A stretch of 64,000 nt of DNA from contig NZ_JARXHX010000015.1 in assembly GCF_031127835.1 (NCBI RefSeq), positions 46,780 to 110,779 of the forward strand, written 5' to 3'. Below, piece after piece: positions 54,936 to 64,000 of the stretch; position 1 is the stretch's first letter, and every line of letters begins with the position of its first letter. This stretch comes from Pelagicoccus sp. SDUM812002. Lineage in GTDB: Bacteria > Verrucomicrobiota > Verrucomicrobiia > Opitutales > Opitutaceae. A program made the translations under genes and the position numbers. Below the pieces are notes generated by a model. That model saw nothing but the letters and a program-made list of their open reading frames with translations, was not told the origin of the DNA and searched no databases.

Positions 54936-56669
54936 ATGGACTCCCGCCACCCAGAAAAGCACGAGCAAATCCAAAGTCGCTTCGAAACTTTAGACTTCTT
55001 CCAAAGGAAGCTTCGGGAGGCGACAAACGTGAGAGAAGTCATCCAAATCACGGAAAACGAGCTCGATAGTATCCAAGATTTCGCGACGCTTGGATTCTAT
55101 CTCGTGAACGAGGCAGACGGCAACTTCGAGCTACACAAGACCCGCCCCACCACCGCATATGCATCCTTCCAATCCGTAGTCCGCCGATCGATACACCAAG
55201 GTGCTTTCGCTTGGGCTATTCGGCAACAGAAACCCCTATTCTGGGCGGATGAGAAGTCAGGCAGAAAGTTGATGCTGCATGCCCTATCTACCCGGGAGCG
55301 GACCCTTGGCATGTTTATTGGTCTCTTCAGCGAAGTAGACCCGAGCGAACAGCACAATATCGTTCTCAACCAAATTTCACTCACCCTTACCCTTACCGCC
55401 ACCACCCTGGATGCTCTCGTGCTCCGCGGCGAATTACAGTCGCAAAATCGAAGCCTAGAAGAAACCGTAAACAAACGGACGGCAGCCTTCCTAAAAGCGA
55501 AAGAGGAAGCCGAAAAAGCGAACCAGGCTAAAAGCGAATTCCTAGCCATGATGAGCCATGAGCTGCGAACTCCCATGAACGGTGTAATCGGTTTCGCGTC
55601 ACTGCTGCTCGAGACAAGCTTAGACGACGAGCAAAGGGATTTCGTCGAAACCATCCGCGTATCTGGAGACTCACTCCTCACGATCATCAACGACATTCTT
55701 GACTTCTCTAAGATCGAAGCCGGCCGCGAAGAACTCGAATTGGTGAGTTTCAGCCTCCAACAACTGCTTCAGGAAGTCCTCAATATTACGTCACCGATCG
55801 CTTCCCAAAAAGGCCTTTCCTTGAAGCTCGATTATTCAGAGCAACTCCAGGAATTCGTAATCGGTGATCCCGGAAAAGTGCGGCAGGTCATCTTAAACCT
55901 CGTCAGCAATGCCATAAAATTCACCAACGAAGGGGAAGTCTGCATACGAGCCCGCTCTGACGATAATTCTGGTCAACACTCAATTGTTCGTATCAGCGTC
56001 ATCGATACAGGTATCGGAATCACTGAAGAGGTGCAGAAGCGCCTTTTCCAGCCCTTCACCCAAGCCGACTCTTCCACCCGCCGAAAGCACGGTGGCACTG
56101 GCCTGGGGCTCGTCATCTCAAAACGCCTAGCAGAGATGATGGGGGGCGACATCACCATCCAAAGCGTACCGGGGTCGGGTTCCTCCTTTACGTTTACAGC
56201 TTATCTTGAGACAAGCGTCCAACAGGAGGAACAGTATTTCGACAACGCACTGAACCTAGAGCCATCCGAAGGTTTGGCGAACCACAAAGTTCTCGTTGCC
56301 GAGGACAACCTAGGCAACCAGAAGCTCATTCTCGGAATGTTGAAACGCATCGGCCTTTCAGCCGACACGGCTTCCAATGGGCTCGAAGCCCTAGATCTCT
56401 TTTCCAAGAAGCATTATGACCTCGTCTTGATGGATTGCCAGATGCCAGAAATGGACGGTTTTGAAACAACCAGAGGAATCCGCGACCACGAGAAGGCAAC
56501 CGGAACGCATACTCCAATTATCGCTCTTACCGCGATGTCCCTGAACGGGGCGCGTGAGCGATGCATTGAAGCAGGTATGGACGATTACCTCTCTAAGCCG
56601 TTAGAAATAAAACCTCTCGCGGCAACCCTGAGCAAGTGGACGAAACCAAAAGGCGGCCCCGCCAACTGA
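54936..56669 (+). CDS. Hybrid histidine kinase (GAF-HisKA-HATPase-REC)
   Basis: A 577-residue soluble protein. A GAF-like sensor at about 15-165 ([20 protein letters not shown]), a coiled linker, HisKA with His208 in [16 protein letters not shown], ATPase motifs [18 protein letters not shown] and [13 protein letters not shown], and a receiver with Asp500 in [12 protein letters not shown]. No membrane helix is visible. It is the last gene of the HDOD operon, 2 nt after it, and converges on clpB. Confidence 0.92.
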   Translation: MDSRHPEKHEQIQSRFETLDFFQRKLREATNVREVIQITENELDSIQDFATLGFYLVNEADGNFELHKTRPTTAYASFQSVVRRSIHQGAFAWAIRQQKPLFWADEKSGRKLMLHALSTRERTLGMFIGLFSEVDPSEQHNIVLNQISLTLTLTATTLDALVLRGELQSQNRSLEETVNKRTAAFLKAKEEAEKANQAKSEFLAMMSHELRTPMNGVIGFASLLLETSLDDEQRDFVETIRVSGDSLLTIINDILDFSKIEAGREELELVSFSLQQLLQEVLNITSPIASQKGLSLKLDYSEQLQEFVIGDPGKVRQVILNLVSNAIKFTNEGEVCIRARSDDNSGQHSIVRISVIDTGIGITEEVQKRLFQPFTQADSSTRRKHGGTGLGLVISKRLAEMMGGDITIQSVPGSGSSFTFTAYLETSVQQEEQYFDNALNLEPSEGLANHKVLVAEDNLGNQKLILGMLKRIGLSADTASNGLEALDLFSKKHYDLVLMDCQMPEMDGFETTRGIRDHEKATGTHTPIIALTAMSLNGARERCIEAGMDDYLSKPLEIKPLAATLSKWTKPKGGPAN

Positions 56670-56679
56670 TCAAAGTACC

Positions 56680-59265
56680 CTATTTGCTTAAGACGAGAGC
56701 GTCATCGGAAACTGTGAATCGAGCGGTATCCCCGTCGCTGACCTCTCCGCCGATAATTGCCTTCGCCAGATCGGTTTGAATAGAGCGTTGGATAAAACGC
56801 CTTAAAGGACGGGCGCCGTAAACGGGATCAAAGCCCTTCAACGCAACCCACTTGAGCGCCTCTTCATCGAGCTCGACGGTTATGCGCCGTTCTTCTAGGT
56901 TTCGGTTCAAATCAGCCAGCAGGAGTACGACGATCTTTTCGATATCTTCCAAATCGAGAGGTCTGAAAATTACTGTCTCGTCGATACGATTCAGAAATTC
57001 TGGACGGAAATTCCGGCGCAACTCGGTCATGACCGATTCTTTAGTCGATTCGGATATATCTCCACCTCCTTGCTCGAGCAAATATTGGCTACCAAGGTTC
57101 GAGGTCATGATCACAATCGTATTCTTGAAGTCGATCAAACGGCCCTGCGAGTCAGTTACTCGACCATCGTCCAGAATCTGTAACATGATATTGAATACGT
57201 CTGGATGGGCCTTTTCAACCTCGTCAAAAAGGATAACCGAGTACGGCTTGCGGCGAACCGCTTCCGTGAGCTGGCCGCCTTCCTCATAGCCAACGTATCC
57301 AGGAGGAGCCCCGATCAATCGAGCCACTGCATGGCGCTCCATATATTCGCTCATGTCGATTCTGATAATCGCATCCTCGCTATCGAAAAGCGTGCTCGCG
57401 AGCGTCTTAACGAGCTCGGTTTTACCTACCCCTGTGGGACCTAAAAATATGAAGCTACCAATCGGCCGTTTTGGGTCCTTGATGCCCGCGCGGGCCCTCA
57501 AAATCGCCTCCGTAACGTAGCGAATTGCTTCCGGTTGCCCGATCACCCGTTCCTCCAAAGCTCCGTCTAAATGCAATAGCTTCTGGCGTTCGCCTTCGAT
57601 CAGCTTCGTAACTGGAACACCGGTCCACTTAGAGACAATATCAGCGATTTCTTCCTGCGATACCTCCTCCTTGAGCAAGGAGCGTTCGCTGTGTTTAGCT
57701 TGAGCGGCAATCAAGCGCTCCTCGAGTTCCGGCAAGCGCCCGTGCTTGAGCTCTGCTGCCTTGTTCAAGTCGTAAGCTCGCTCCGCCCTTTCGATCTCTG
57801 CTTTCGTGCTTTCGATCTCTTCGCGCAGCTTTTGCAGCTGAGAAATAACGTCCTTCTCCGCCACCCATATTTGCCGCTGAGCCTTCTCCTCTTCTCGCAA
57901 GTCGGCGATCTCGCGCTGTACGCCCACGAGGCGATCCTTGGAAGCTGTATCCGTTTCTTGGAGCAATGCGGCTGCTTCGATTTCGAGCTGCATCAATCGA
58001 CGCGTCATCGTATCGAGCTCTTCGGGCAAGCTATCCAACTCCGTGCGGATAGCCGCGCAAGCCTCGTCCACTAGGTCAATGGCTTTGTCCGGCAAGAATC
58101 TGTCTGTTATGTATCGATTCGAAAGCACTGTCGCCGTAACCAAAGCATTGTCTTGGATGCGCACACCATGGTGTACCTCGAAACGTTCCTTCAAACCGCG
58201 TAGAATAGAAATCGTATCCTCGACGCTTGGCTGATCGACCAAGACGCTTTGGAAGCGGCGCTCCAAGGCGGCATCTTTTTCGATATAGCGGCGGTACTCG
58301 TCCAAAGTCGTCGCCCCGATACAATGCAGCTCCCCGCGTGCTAGCATGGGCTTCAAAAGGTTGCCCGCATCCATGGCTCCGTCGGTCTTTCCTGCTCCTA
58401 CAATAGTGTGCAACTCATCGATAAATAGCAGGATTTGCCCGTCGCTAGACTTCACCTCCTGAAGCACCGCCTTGAGACGTTCCTCAAATTCGCCGCGATA
58501 TTTAGCGCCCGCGATCAAAGACCCCATATCCAGAGAGAATACGGTCTTTTCCTTGAGTCCCTCGGGTACATCTCCACGCACGATACGTTGGGCAAGTCCT
58601 TCAGCGATGGCAGTCTTTCCAACACCGGGTTCGCCAATCAAAACGGGATTGTTTTTAGTCTTACGAGATAGGATTCGGATGACGCGTCTAATCTCGTCGT
58701 CGCGCCCAATCACGGGATCCATTTTCCCTGAACGGGCGCGTTGTACCAAGTCGGAACCATACTTTTCCAAGGCCTGGTAAGTGGCTTCCGGATTTTGCGA
58801 GGTCACTCTCTGGTTACCACGCACTGACTTCAGGGCTCCCAAGATCTTACTCCGGTCTAAGCTAAAACTTTTCAGAACATTCGCTAAAGCCGCGGGCTTC
58901 TGCACGGTCGCTAAAGCGAGAAAAAGATGTTCAACGCTGATGTATTCATCTTTCAGCGACGCTGCTTCTTGCTCGGCCTTCGTGTAGACTTCGTTGGTGG
59001 CCTGAGTGATAAAAATCTTCGAACTGTCGACGCTTCCGGAAACCTTTGGAAGACGGTCCAGCTCCCGATCGAGAGCGAGCGAAAGGGCCGTATCTGAAAG
59101 CTCCAATTTCTTGAGAACGCCTTGCACGATACCTTTATCCTGCTCCGCAAGGGCGGCAAGGAGGTGTAGCGTGTCCACTTCGTTGTTCTGTTTACGACGA
59201 GCGATTGCTTGGGCGGCAGTCAATGCGTTGCGCGCCATCTCTGTTAATCTGTTCGGGTCAATCAT
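56680..59265 (-). CDS. clpB: ATP-dependent disaggregase ClpB
   Basis: An 861-residue Hsp100 protein. N-domain ([18 protein letters not shown]), NBD1 with Walker [17 protein letters not shown], middle coiled coil at about 405-525, NBD2 with Walker [16 protein letters not shown], and the C-terminal D2-small domain ([16 protein letters not shown]). It works with DnaK to rescue aggregated protein. A clear Shine-Dalgarno (GGAGG) lies 9 nt before ATG 59265, which decides the start. The 156 nt upstream, before the symporter terminator, show no CIRCE element. Confidence 0.97.
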   Translation of the reverse strand: MIDPNRLTEMARNALTAAQAIARRKQNNEVDTLHLLAALAEQDKGIVQGVLKKLELSDTALSLALDRELDRLPKVSGSVDSSKIFITQATNEVYTKAEQEAASLKDEYISVEHLFLALATVQKPAALANVLKSFSLDRSKILGALKSVRGNQRVTSQNPEATYQALEKYGSDLVQRARSGKMDPVIGRDDEIRRVIRILSRKTKNNPVLIGEPGVGKTAIAEGLAQRIVRGDVPEGLKEKTVFSLDMGSLIAGAKYRGEFEERLKAVLQEVKSSDGQILLFIDELHTIVGAGKTDGAMDAGNLLKPMLARGELHCIGATTLDEYRRYIEKDAALERRFQSVLVDQPSVEDTISILRGLKERFEVHHGVRIQDNALVTATVLSNRYITDRFLPDKAIDLVDEACAAIRTELDSLPEELDTMTRRLMQLEIEAAALLQETDTASKDRLVGVQREIADLREEEKAQRQIWVAEKDVISQLQKLREEIESTKAEIERAERAYDLNKAAELKHGRLPELEERLIAAQAKHSERSLLKEEVSQEEIADIVSKWTGVPVTKLIEGERQKLLHLDGALEERVIGQPEAIRYVTEAILRARAGIKDPKRPIGSFIFLGPTGVGKTELVKTLASTLFDSEDAIIRIDMSEYMERHAVARLIGAPPGYVGYEEGGQLTEAVRRKPYSVILFDEVEKAHPDVFNIMLQILDDGRVTDSQGRLIDFKNTIVIMTSNLGSQYLLEQGGGDISESTKESVMTELRRNFRPEFLNRIDETVIFRPLDLEDIEKIVVLLLADLNRNLEERRITVELDEEALKWVALKGFDPVYGARPLRRFIQRSIQTDLAKAIIGGEVSDGDTARFTVSDDALVLSK

Positions 59266-59421
59266 TTCGTGGTTTCCTCCATCAAATCCCGTATTCGCAT
59301 TTTTCGTACCTTCGGGGAACACGCTATTAATTTAGCGCTAGCTCAAATCGTAAGTCACTAACATCGTTCGGCTTGCATGAAATTGCGAGCACCGAGTTCA
59401 CTCGCTGTGCAAGCATATAAT

Positions 59422-59450
59422 AAACGGCCAGTGCGACACACTGACCGTTT
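59422..59450 (-). terminator. Hairpin between the symporter operon and clpB
   Basis: AAACGGTCAGTG-TGTCG-CACTGGCCGTTT on the reverse strand (one mismatch), followed by ATTATATG. Likely stops the symporter transcript before the clpB promoter; the T-tract is weak. Confidence 0.55.
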
Positions 59451-59481
59451 CGAAACTTAAAGCGGGTGTCCCAGTGTCACA

Positions 59482-61335
59482 CTAGATCCCTTCACCTCCG
59501 ACACCTTCGTCCGAATCGCCCATGCCATGCGTCGCCGCGCCGGGGACGTGAATTTCAGCGACCATCTGCTGGATCGACAGCGGGGGAGGCGCCGTAAGCA
59601 AGCTAACGGCGTAGGCGACCACAAAGTTGATTATCATCCCCACAAACCCGATACCATCAGGTCTGATCCCAAACAGGTACTCGCTTTTAGTTCCACCCAG
59701 AAACTGGAAATAAATAATATAGCCGATGGTGAATACGATTCCACATAGCATCCCGGATACAGCGCCTTGCTTGTTAACCCGCTTGGAAAAGATGCCCATC
59801 AGCAGGGTCGGGAAAAACGAAGACGCTGCCAAACCGAAGGCGAAGGCTACGGTTTGAGCGATAAACGCGGAAGGAGGGTTGATGCCAAAATAAGACGCTA
59901 CGGTAAGGGCGACGAAAGAAGCCGCTCGAGCATAGTTGACCTCTTCCTTGTCGCTCAAGTCCGGCTTCACGATCTTCTTCATGAAGTCATGCGAGATCGA
60001 CGTTGAAAGAACGAGCAAGAGCCCCGCTGCAGTCGAGAGCGCGGCTGCGATACAGCCCGCCATCAACAAAGCGATTACCCATTTAGGCAATCCAGCCATC
60101 TGCGGGTTTGCCATAACGATGATGTCGTACCCAAACCACAACTCGTTCGGATTCGTGACGTCAGCTTTATTGGCCAGCAGGCGCTCTCCGTAGGCGCCTC
60201 TCAACTGGCTTGCTGGAGCATCGTCTGCAGGGTACATCGGCTGTGCTCCACCAACGAAAACGTCGTTGCTTTTAGCGTCCGACTTGCCTGGACCATAATA
60301 CTGGATCTTGCCGTCTCCATTCTTATCCACCCACGCCATTTGGCCCGTGTTCTCGAAATCCTTAAACCATGCCGGTGCGTTTTCGTAACTCGTTTCGTGC
60401 AACTTCGTGATGAGGTTCACTCGCGAAAAGGAACCGATCGCTGGAGCCGTCAAGTAGATGACCGCTATGAACAGCAGTGTCCAACACGCGGACTTTCGCA
60501 CCGAGGCAACATTCTTAACCGTAAAGAAACGTACGATGACGTGCGGCAAGCCTGCCGTGCCGCACATGAGAGCCGCGGTGATACAAAACATGTTCACCGT
60601 ACTCATGGTCCCCGAAGTATACTCGCTGAATCCGAGCTCCGTATTTATATTATTTATTTTTTCCAGAAAAGGAATTTTGGCTCCATCCACTGTGAAGTCT
60701 CCAATCAATCCTAGCTGGGGGACAAAATTGTTCGTCAAGGCGATGGCGATAAAGATAGCGGGTATCGTATAGGCAAAGGCCATCACACAATACTGCGCAA
60801 CTTGAGTGTAGGTGATGCCTTTCATACCGCCTAGACCTGCATAGAGAAAAACGATAGCGGCCCCCACGATGACTCCAGATTGGATCTTAATCCCGAATAG
60901 CTGGGAAAAAACGACTCCCACTCCACGCATCTGACCCATGATGTAAGTCATGCAAATGAAAATCGCGCATGCCACTGCAACTCCTCGAGCGAGTTTCGAA
61001 TAGTAGCGATCCCCCACAAAATCAGGCACTGTCGGCTTACCGAACTTTCGAAGGTAAGGCACCATCAGGACCGTCAACAATACGAAGCCGCCGGTCCACC
61101 CCATAAGGAAACGGGACGCGTCGTACCCGTTGATAGCGACCGCTCCTGCCATAGAGATAAAGGTAGCTGCCGACATCCAGTCCGCCGCCGTCGCCATTCC
61201 ATTCGCAAAAGGCGATACCCCGCCGCCGGCAGTGTAGTATTCCTTCGTCGAGGACGCTCGCGAAGTAAACGCGATGAAAATGTAGAGACCGAAGCTGAGT
61301 CCGATAAAGATGAAATTATATATATCTTGCGACAT
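59482..61335 (-). CDS. Sodium/solute symporter large subunit (SSF, VC_2705-type)
   Basis: A 617-residue membrane protein with about 13 helices. SSF marks: [38 protein letters not shown], and [19 protein letters not shown]. Between helices it carries an unusual soluble insertion with [12 protein letters not shown], an EF-hand-like loop, and [10 protein letters not shown]. Such large subunits pair with a small DUF4212 protein, encoded 9 nt upstream. The substrate is probably a small organic acid such as acetate; this is by family only. Confidence 0.88.
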   Translation of the reverse strand: MSQDIYNFIFIGLSFGLYIFIAFTSRASSTKEYYTAGGGVSPFANGMATAADWMSAATFISMAGAVAINGYDASRFLMGWTGGFVLLTVLMVPYLRKFGKPTVPDFVGDRYYSKLARGVAVACAIFICMTYIMGQMRGVGVVFSQLFGIKIQSGVIVGAAIVFLYAGLGGMKGITYTQVAQYCVMAFAYTIPAIFIAIALTNNFVPQLGLIGDFTVDGAKIPFLEKINNINTELGFSEYTSGTMSTVNMFCITAALMCGTAGLPHVIVRFFTVKNVASVRKSACWTLLFIAVIYLTAPAIGSFSRVNLITKLHETSYENAPAWFKDFENTGQMAWVDKNGDGKIQYYGPGKSDAKSNDVFVGGAQPMYPADDAPASQLRGAYGERLLANKADVTNPNELWFGYDIIVMANPQMAGLPKWVIALLMAGCIAAALSTAAGLLLVLSTSISHDFMKKIVKPDLSDKEEVNYARAASFVALTVASYFGINPPSAFIAQTVAFAFGLAASSFFPTLLMGIFSKRVNKQGAVSGMLCGIVFTIGYIIYFQFLGGTKSEYLFGIRPDGIGFVGMIINFVVAYAVSLLTAPPPLSIQQMVAEIHVPGAATHGMGDSDEGVGGEGI

Positions 61336-61344
61336 CAGATTTAC

Positions 61345-61671
61345 TTACTCCTGCTCGTCTTCGAGGTGAAATTTATCGTCCAGTTTTCCCATCCAAATCG
61401 CGTACACGACAAGCAGTAGAACAAAGCAGATAATAGAACCTTGCTGAGCCATCCAGAATCCAAACGGAGCGTTCCCAACACTCGGAGCGTTTGCATCGAG
61501 CCAATCCCGGAAAAGAATCCCGCAGCCGTAGCTAACGATAAACCAAATGGGTAACAGGCAAAGGATCACTCTGAGGCTAGACCTCCGGTGCAAACGCTGC
61601 CTAGCTAGCTGTTTGACTTGGTCGGGGTTCAGTTCACCTGAGCCGGACGCGACGGAATGCGAATCATTCAT
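61345..61671 (-). CDS. Symporter small subunit (DUF4212)
   Basis: A 108-residue protein with two helices (VILCLLPIWFIVSYGCGILF and GSIICFVLLLVVYAIWM) and a cytoplasmic acidic tail. The segment PFGFWMAQQGSIICF is the DUF4212 hallmark. ATG 61671 is chosen; in-frame residues before it are unconserved. It is 9 nt upstream of the large subunit, with which it should form the transporter. Confidence 0.9.
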   Translation of the reverse strand: MNDSHSVASGSGELNPDQVKQLARQRLHRRSSLRVILCLLPIWFIVSYGCGILFRDWLDANAPSVGNAPFGFWMAQQGSIICFVLLLVVYAIWMGKLDDKFHLEDEQE

Positions 61672-61830
61672 ATAGCAATTATGTTCGGGGCTTCTATAAG
61701 GGGATAGGTAAGCGCTAAGTGAACGCATACCCTCGCCACCAGCAAGGTAAAACTCCTTTCTCCCTTATCCGACTGTTTAATCGTACTTATAACCAAGGAA
61801 ACCGCGCGATCGAACTACTTTTTTGAATAC

Positions 61831-61858
61831 AAAAAAGGGAGAGCCAAGCGACTCTCCC
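61831..61858 (-). terminator. Rho-independent terminator after the 610-residue gene
   Basis: Reverse strand GGGAGAG-TCGCTTGG-CTCTCCC then TTTTTT, 37 nt after the stop. A clear intrinsic terminator. Confidence 0.85.
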
Positions 61859-61894
61859 TCTTCGAGAAAACTGTATTTAGGAGTCGAAATCAGC

Positions 61895-63727
61895 CTAATG
61901 CTTCTCTTCAGCCTTATCCTGGTCGGACTCGGCGGCTTCGACCGGTTCCTTGGCTTCCGGTGTAAGATCAGCTGGCGTCGCCTCAGCTTCCGCATCGGTC
62001 TTCGATTCTTCTGCCATCTCGGACTTCGCCTCTTCCTCGCCTTCGGGCTTAACCTCGACCGAGGCCGCTTCTTCAGGCACCGCGGAGTCAGTTGCCGTAT
62101 CGGCGGTCCCGGCAGAAGTCTCAGAATTCGCCGAAGCTTCCTCCGTTTTTTCGTTCGACTCGACGGGAGCCGCCTCGGAAGAAGCCGCAGCCTCTGCTAC
62201 TTTCGGCTCGTCGGCTTTGGATGATTCTTCGGATTTCGGAGCTTTCTGGCTTCCCTTCGTCCCGGGTGCGGTTTTCTGCTTCGTGGTTCCTGTATCGAGT
62301 ACGGGCTGGGCGAAAAGAGAGTCGTCTTCGAAATGACTGATGTAGCCATCGGCGATTAACCAGTGCAGATCACGCACGATTTTCTTTTCGTCGGCAGCCT
62401 CCTCAACTCCTTCGGACTTGAGCCATTCTTGGTAGGCAGCAGGCAATTCCTTCGCTTTTGTCAGCTGGTGCGTTTCCAAGAAACGAATGATGCGGTCTAA
62501 GTCGGGCGACATTACCTGCCCGGGCGAACGGAAATTCCGCTTCGTCGAACAAACGTAAGTGATCCCTTTAGCTCCCTTCTTGTAGATGCTGAACTTTTCG
62601 CGGCGCATGCGACCGCGGATAGCGTTGGCCGCATCCAGCGGGAATCGTTGCTGGCGCTGGCGTTCGCCATCCATCGCCTTGAAGGCTTCGCTGTCCTGGT
62701 ACTGCTCGAGTATATTTCCAGCAACGCGAGCGTAGTTAACTTGCTTCACGACCTTGGACTTCAGCGCCGTGCGTAGATGCGCCATGGCATCTTCTACGGA
62801 ACCAAATACCTTCGCCTCCTCGCCTTCGGGAGTCTCCTTGGCTGTGTATCGAGTCGCCTTCTTCTGGCTCTCCAACCAAGCGGCGACCACTTCCTCTTCC
62901 CGAACTGTTTCGATAGCGCTTTGCAGCTTCTCGAAAGACATGTTGGGCAAACGCGTGCGGTGGTGGTTCCGAAGAGCCACCTCATACTTGTGGTAATTTG
63001 GCGGACCGAGCAGCTCCTTTGTGAAAGGACAGCGGTTCACGAATGGAAAGTTGCCGCTCGGGGCTTCCACTTCCACTTCCTCGATCGTGAAGAACTCGCC
63101 AGCATGGTGTGCCATAGCATGGGCGATCGCCTCCTCGTCATTGGCGAAAGGCATGTTGTCGATGGCGCAGATCGAAACCTTTTCAGGCTTTTGGCCTTCG
63201 GCTGGTTTCCGGGTAACGCTTGCGATGAAGCGATCCGGCTTTTCCATGAACAACTTGGCGACCTGAAACAACTCGTAGGTCATATGGTTGCCGCGCATCG
63301 CTTTGATGATGGCCGAAAAGCAATTGTCTTCCGGGTAAAAGCAAACGTCGAAGACAGGGCTTTCGTAGGGATGGAACGGAGCACGGGGCCCGTCGTTACG
63401 GCCTCCTCTACGCTGAGGACGGCGGCCGCCCTGGTCTCCCCTTTGTTGCGGACGATCGCCATGGCCTTGATCCCCGGCGCCGCCATCAGGACGCGGCGAG
63501 CGTGGAGGACGGCGATCCTTGCGAGCGGGCCCGCTTGCGCCTGGCCTACGATCAGATCGATCACCCCCTCGAGGGCCACCTTTGTGAAAGCGAGGCTTTC
63601 CCGAGTCAGGAGAGGATTTGCTAGCAGCGGTCCATTGGGTGCCGAAGCTGAAGCTTTGAAGGTCTGAAAGGTCTACCGAGTCTTGTTTCGGTTCCTCGTT
63701 GGAATCCTTGGGTGTGGAATCAGGCAT
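61895..63727 (-). CDS. Large protein with RG-rich N-terminus and conserved central domain; function unknown
   Basis: A 610-residue protein with three parts. Residues about 40-115 are Gly/Arg/Asp/Pro-rich with RG repeats (GGPRGGDRSDRRPG, RRPQRRGGRNDGPRAP), a composition typical of RNA-binding tails. Residues about 120-490 form a folded domain: FHPYESPVFDVCFYPEDN, CPFTKELLGPPNYHKYEVAL, RFPLDAANAIRGRMRREKFS and DLDRIIRFLETHQLTKAKEL. The rest is an acidic Ala/Glu/Ser tail (PVEAAESDQDKAEEKH). It lacks a signal peptide and I recognise no named family. An RNA-related role is inferred from the N-terminus and from the winged-helix-like end of the core. Confidence 0.75.
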   Translation of the reverse strand: MPDSTPKDSNEEPKQDSVDLSDLQSFSFGTQWTAASKSSPDSGKPRFHKGGPRGGDRSDRRPGASGPARKDRRPPRSPRPDGGAGDQGHGDRPQQRGDQGGRRPQRRGGRNDGPRAPFHPYESPVFDVCFYPEDNCFSAIIKAMRGNHMTYELFQVAKLFMEKPDRFIASVTRKPAEGQKPEKVSICAIDNMPFANDEEAIAHAMAHHAGEFFTIEEVEVEAPSGNFPFVNRCPFTKELLGPPNYHKYEVALRNHHRTRLPNMSFEKLQSAIETVREEEVVAAWLESQKKATRYTAKETPEGEEAKVFGSVEDAMAHLRTALKSKVVKQVNYARVAGNILEQYQDSEAFKAMDGERQRQQRFPLDAANAIRGRMRREKFSIYKKGAKGITYVCSTKRNFRSPGQVMSPDLDRIIRFLETHQLTKAKELPAAYQEWLKSEGVEEAADEKKIVRDLHWLIADGYISHFEDDSLFAQPVLDTGTTKQKTAPGTKGSQKAPKSEESSKADEPKVAEAAASSEAAPVESNEKTEEASANSETSAGTADTATDSAVPEEAASVEVKPEGEEEAKSEMAEESKTDAEAEATPADLTPEAKEPVEAAESDQDKAEEKH

Positions 63728-63943
63728 CTGATATTTTGAAAAGGCGCCGCAAGAAGGTGGGCATCCTGTATGTTTGTAGTTCTAGAGAAGTCGAATGCGA
63801 CGGACGAAAAGGGGATATTGGCAAGGTTTTAACTAGGTTGTTCCGGGAGAATCAACCCAATACGAAGAAAACTAAGAAATGTTCATTTTCGCTCTTTACA
63901 AGGTCCCTAAGATCTCCATTTCTTTGCGACCTCAATCATCTAT
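63728..63943. other. Intergenic region before tRNA-Leu
   Basis: 216 bp between the divergent 610-residue gene and the tRNA-Leu. It must hold both promoters; the sequence is AT-rich near the tRNA (TTTACAAGGTCC), but I see no confident promoter boxes, no repeats and no short coding frame. Confidence 0.5.
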
Positions 63944-64000
63944 GCTCAGGTGGTGGAATTGGTAGACACGTACGCTTGAGGGGCGTATGCCGCAAGGCGT
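63944..64000 (+). tRNA. tRNA-Leu (anticodon GAG), 5' part
   Basis: GCTCAGGTGGTGGAATTGGTAGAC (acceptor and D-arm, typical of Leu) followed by an anticodon stem-loop TACGC-TTGAGGG-GCGTA with GAG. The window ends in the start of the long variable arm (GCCGCAAGGCGT). Confidence 0.93.

Noticed and set aside
59266..59421. CIRCE or heat-shock sigma promoter before clpB
   Set aside because: No TTAGCACTC/GAGTGCTAA pair and no convincing sigma-32 boxes could be seen.

Overview
The window looks like chromosome of a Gram-negative heterotroph, most likely a marine-type Verrucomicrobiota (Opitutia; a Pelagicoccus/Puniceicoccales-like organism is my best guess). The reasons are TonB-dependent vitamin B12 uptake, a GH115 xylan alpha-glucuronidase, a Bat-type aerotolerance operon, a ResB/CcsA cytochrome c system, and a pseudopilin operon with an oversized K-position protein of the kind seen in Verrucomicrobia. 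The genus is inference; no rRNA is present. Nothing looks like a prophage, plasmid, IS element or CRISPR array.

Layout. 1-5206 (minus): cobalamin block with a small Cys-containing ORF, cbiB, a cobalamin riboswitch, btuB, btuF and btuC (cut by the window edge). 5298-8186: secreted GH115 enzyme, followed by a palindromic repeat. 8313-12325: ybbA/ybbP-type ABC exporter divergent from a tesA-like esterase. 12356-12862: EVE-domain protein. 13095-20647: moxR, DUF58, batA, batB, batC-like and batD/E-like aerotolerance operon. 20767-27762: TlpA-like thioredoxin, AsmA/DUF748 giant, HAD phosphatase, dienelactone hydrolase, metallophosphoesterase, secreted hypothetical. 27798-30595: OmpR-type two-component system divergent from an EF-hand protein. 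30800-33042: TPR protein, dnaX with an A10 slippery run and an overlapping -1 frame extension, and the SRP RNA gene. 33130-36539: alpha/beta hydrolase and mprF. 36654-42875: a tightly coupled pseudopilin operon in the order G-H-I-J-K plus a secreted partner. 43027-46063: orphan cheB, trpS, GlmU-like beta-helix protein. 46315-46505: two identical tRNA-Gly(GCC) genes with promoter and terminator. 46702-49327: PAS histidine kinase and sigma-54 regulator. 49501-53663: lipoprotein, resB, ccsA. 53726-56669: HDOD protein, its small partner and a hybrid kinase. 56680-61671: clpB, then a Na+/solute symporter pair. 61895-63727: large protein with an RG-rich N-terminus. 63944-64000: start of tRNA-Leu(GAG).

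How it fits together. The B12 block couples late corrin assembly (CbiB) to uptake (BtuB/F/C) under a riboswitch, with a strong hairpin against the btuB start. Most operons use 1-8 nt overlaps (ATGA type), which fix many starts. The most interesting points are the predicted tau/gamma recoding in dnaX, the self-contained pseudopilin operon without export machinery, a family of 70-80 nt palindromes (two copies), and the small ORF before cbiB. No gene-free stretch exceeds about 300 bases except 3670-4112, which holds the riboswitch and btuB leader.
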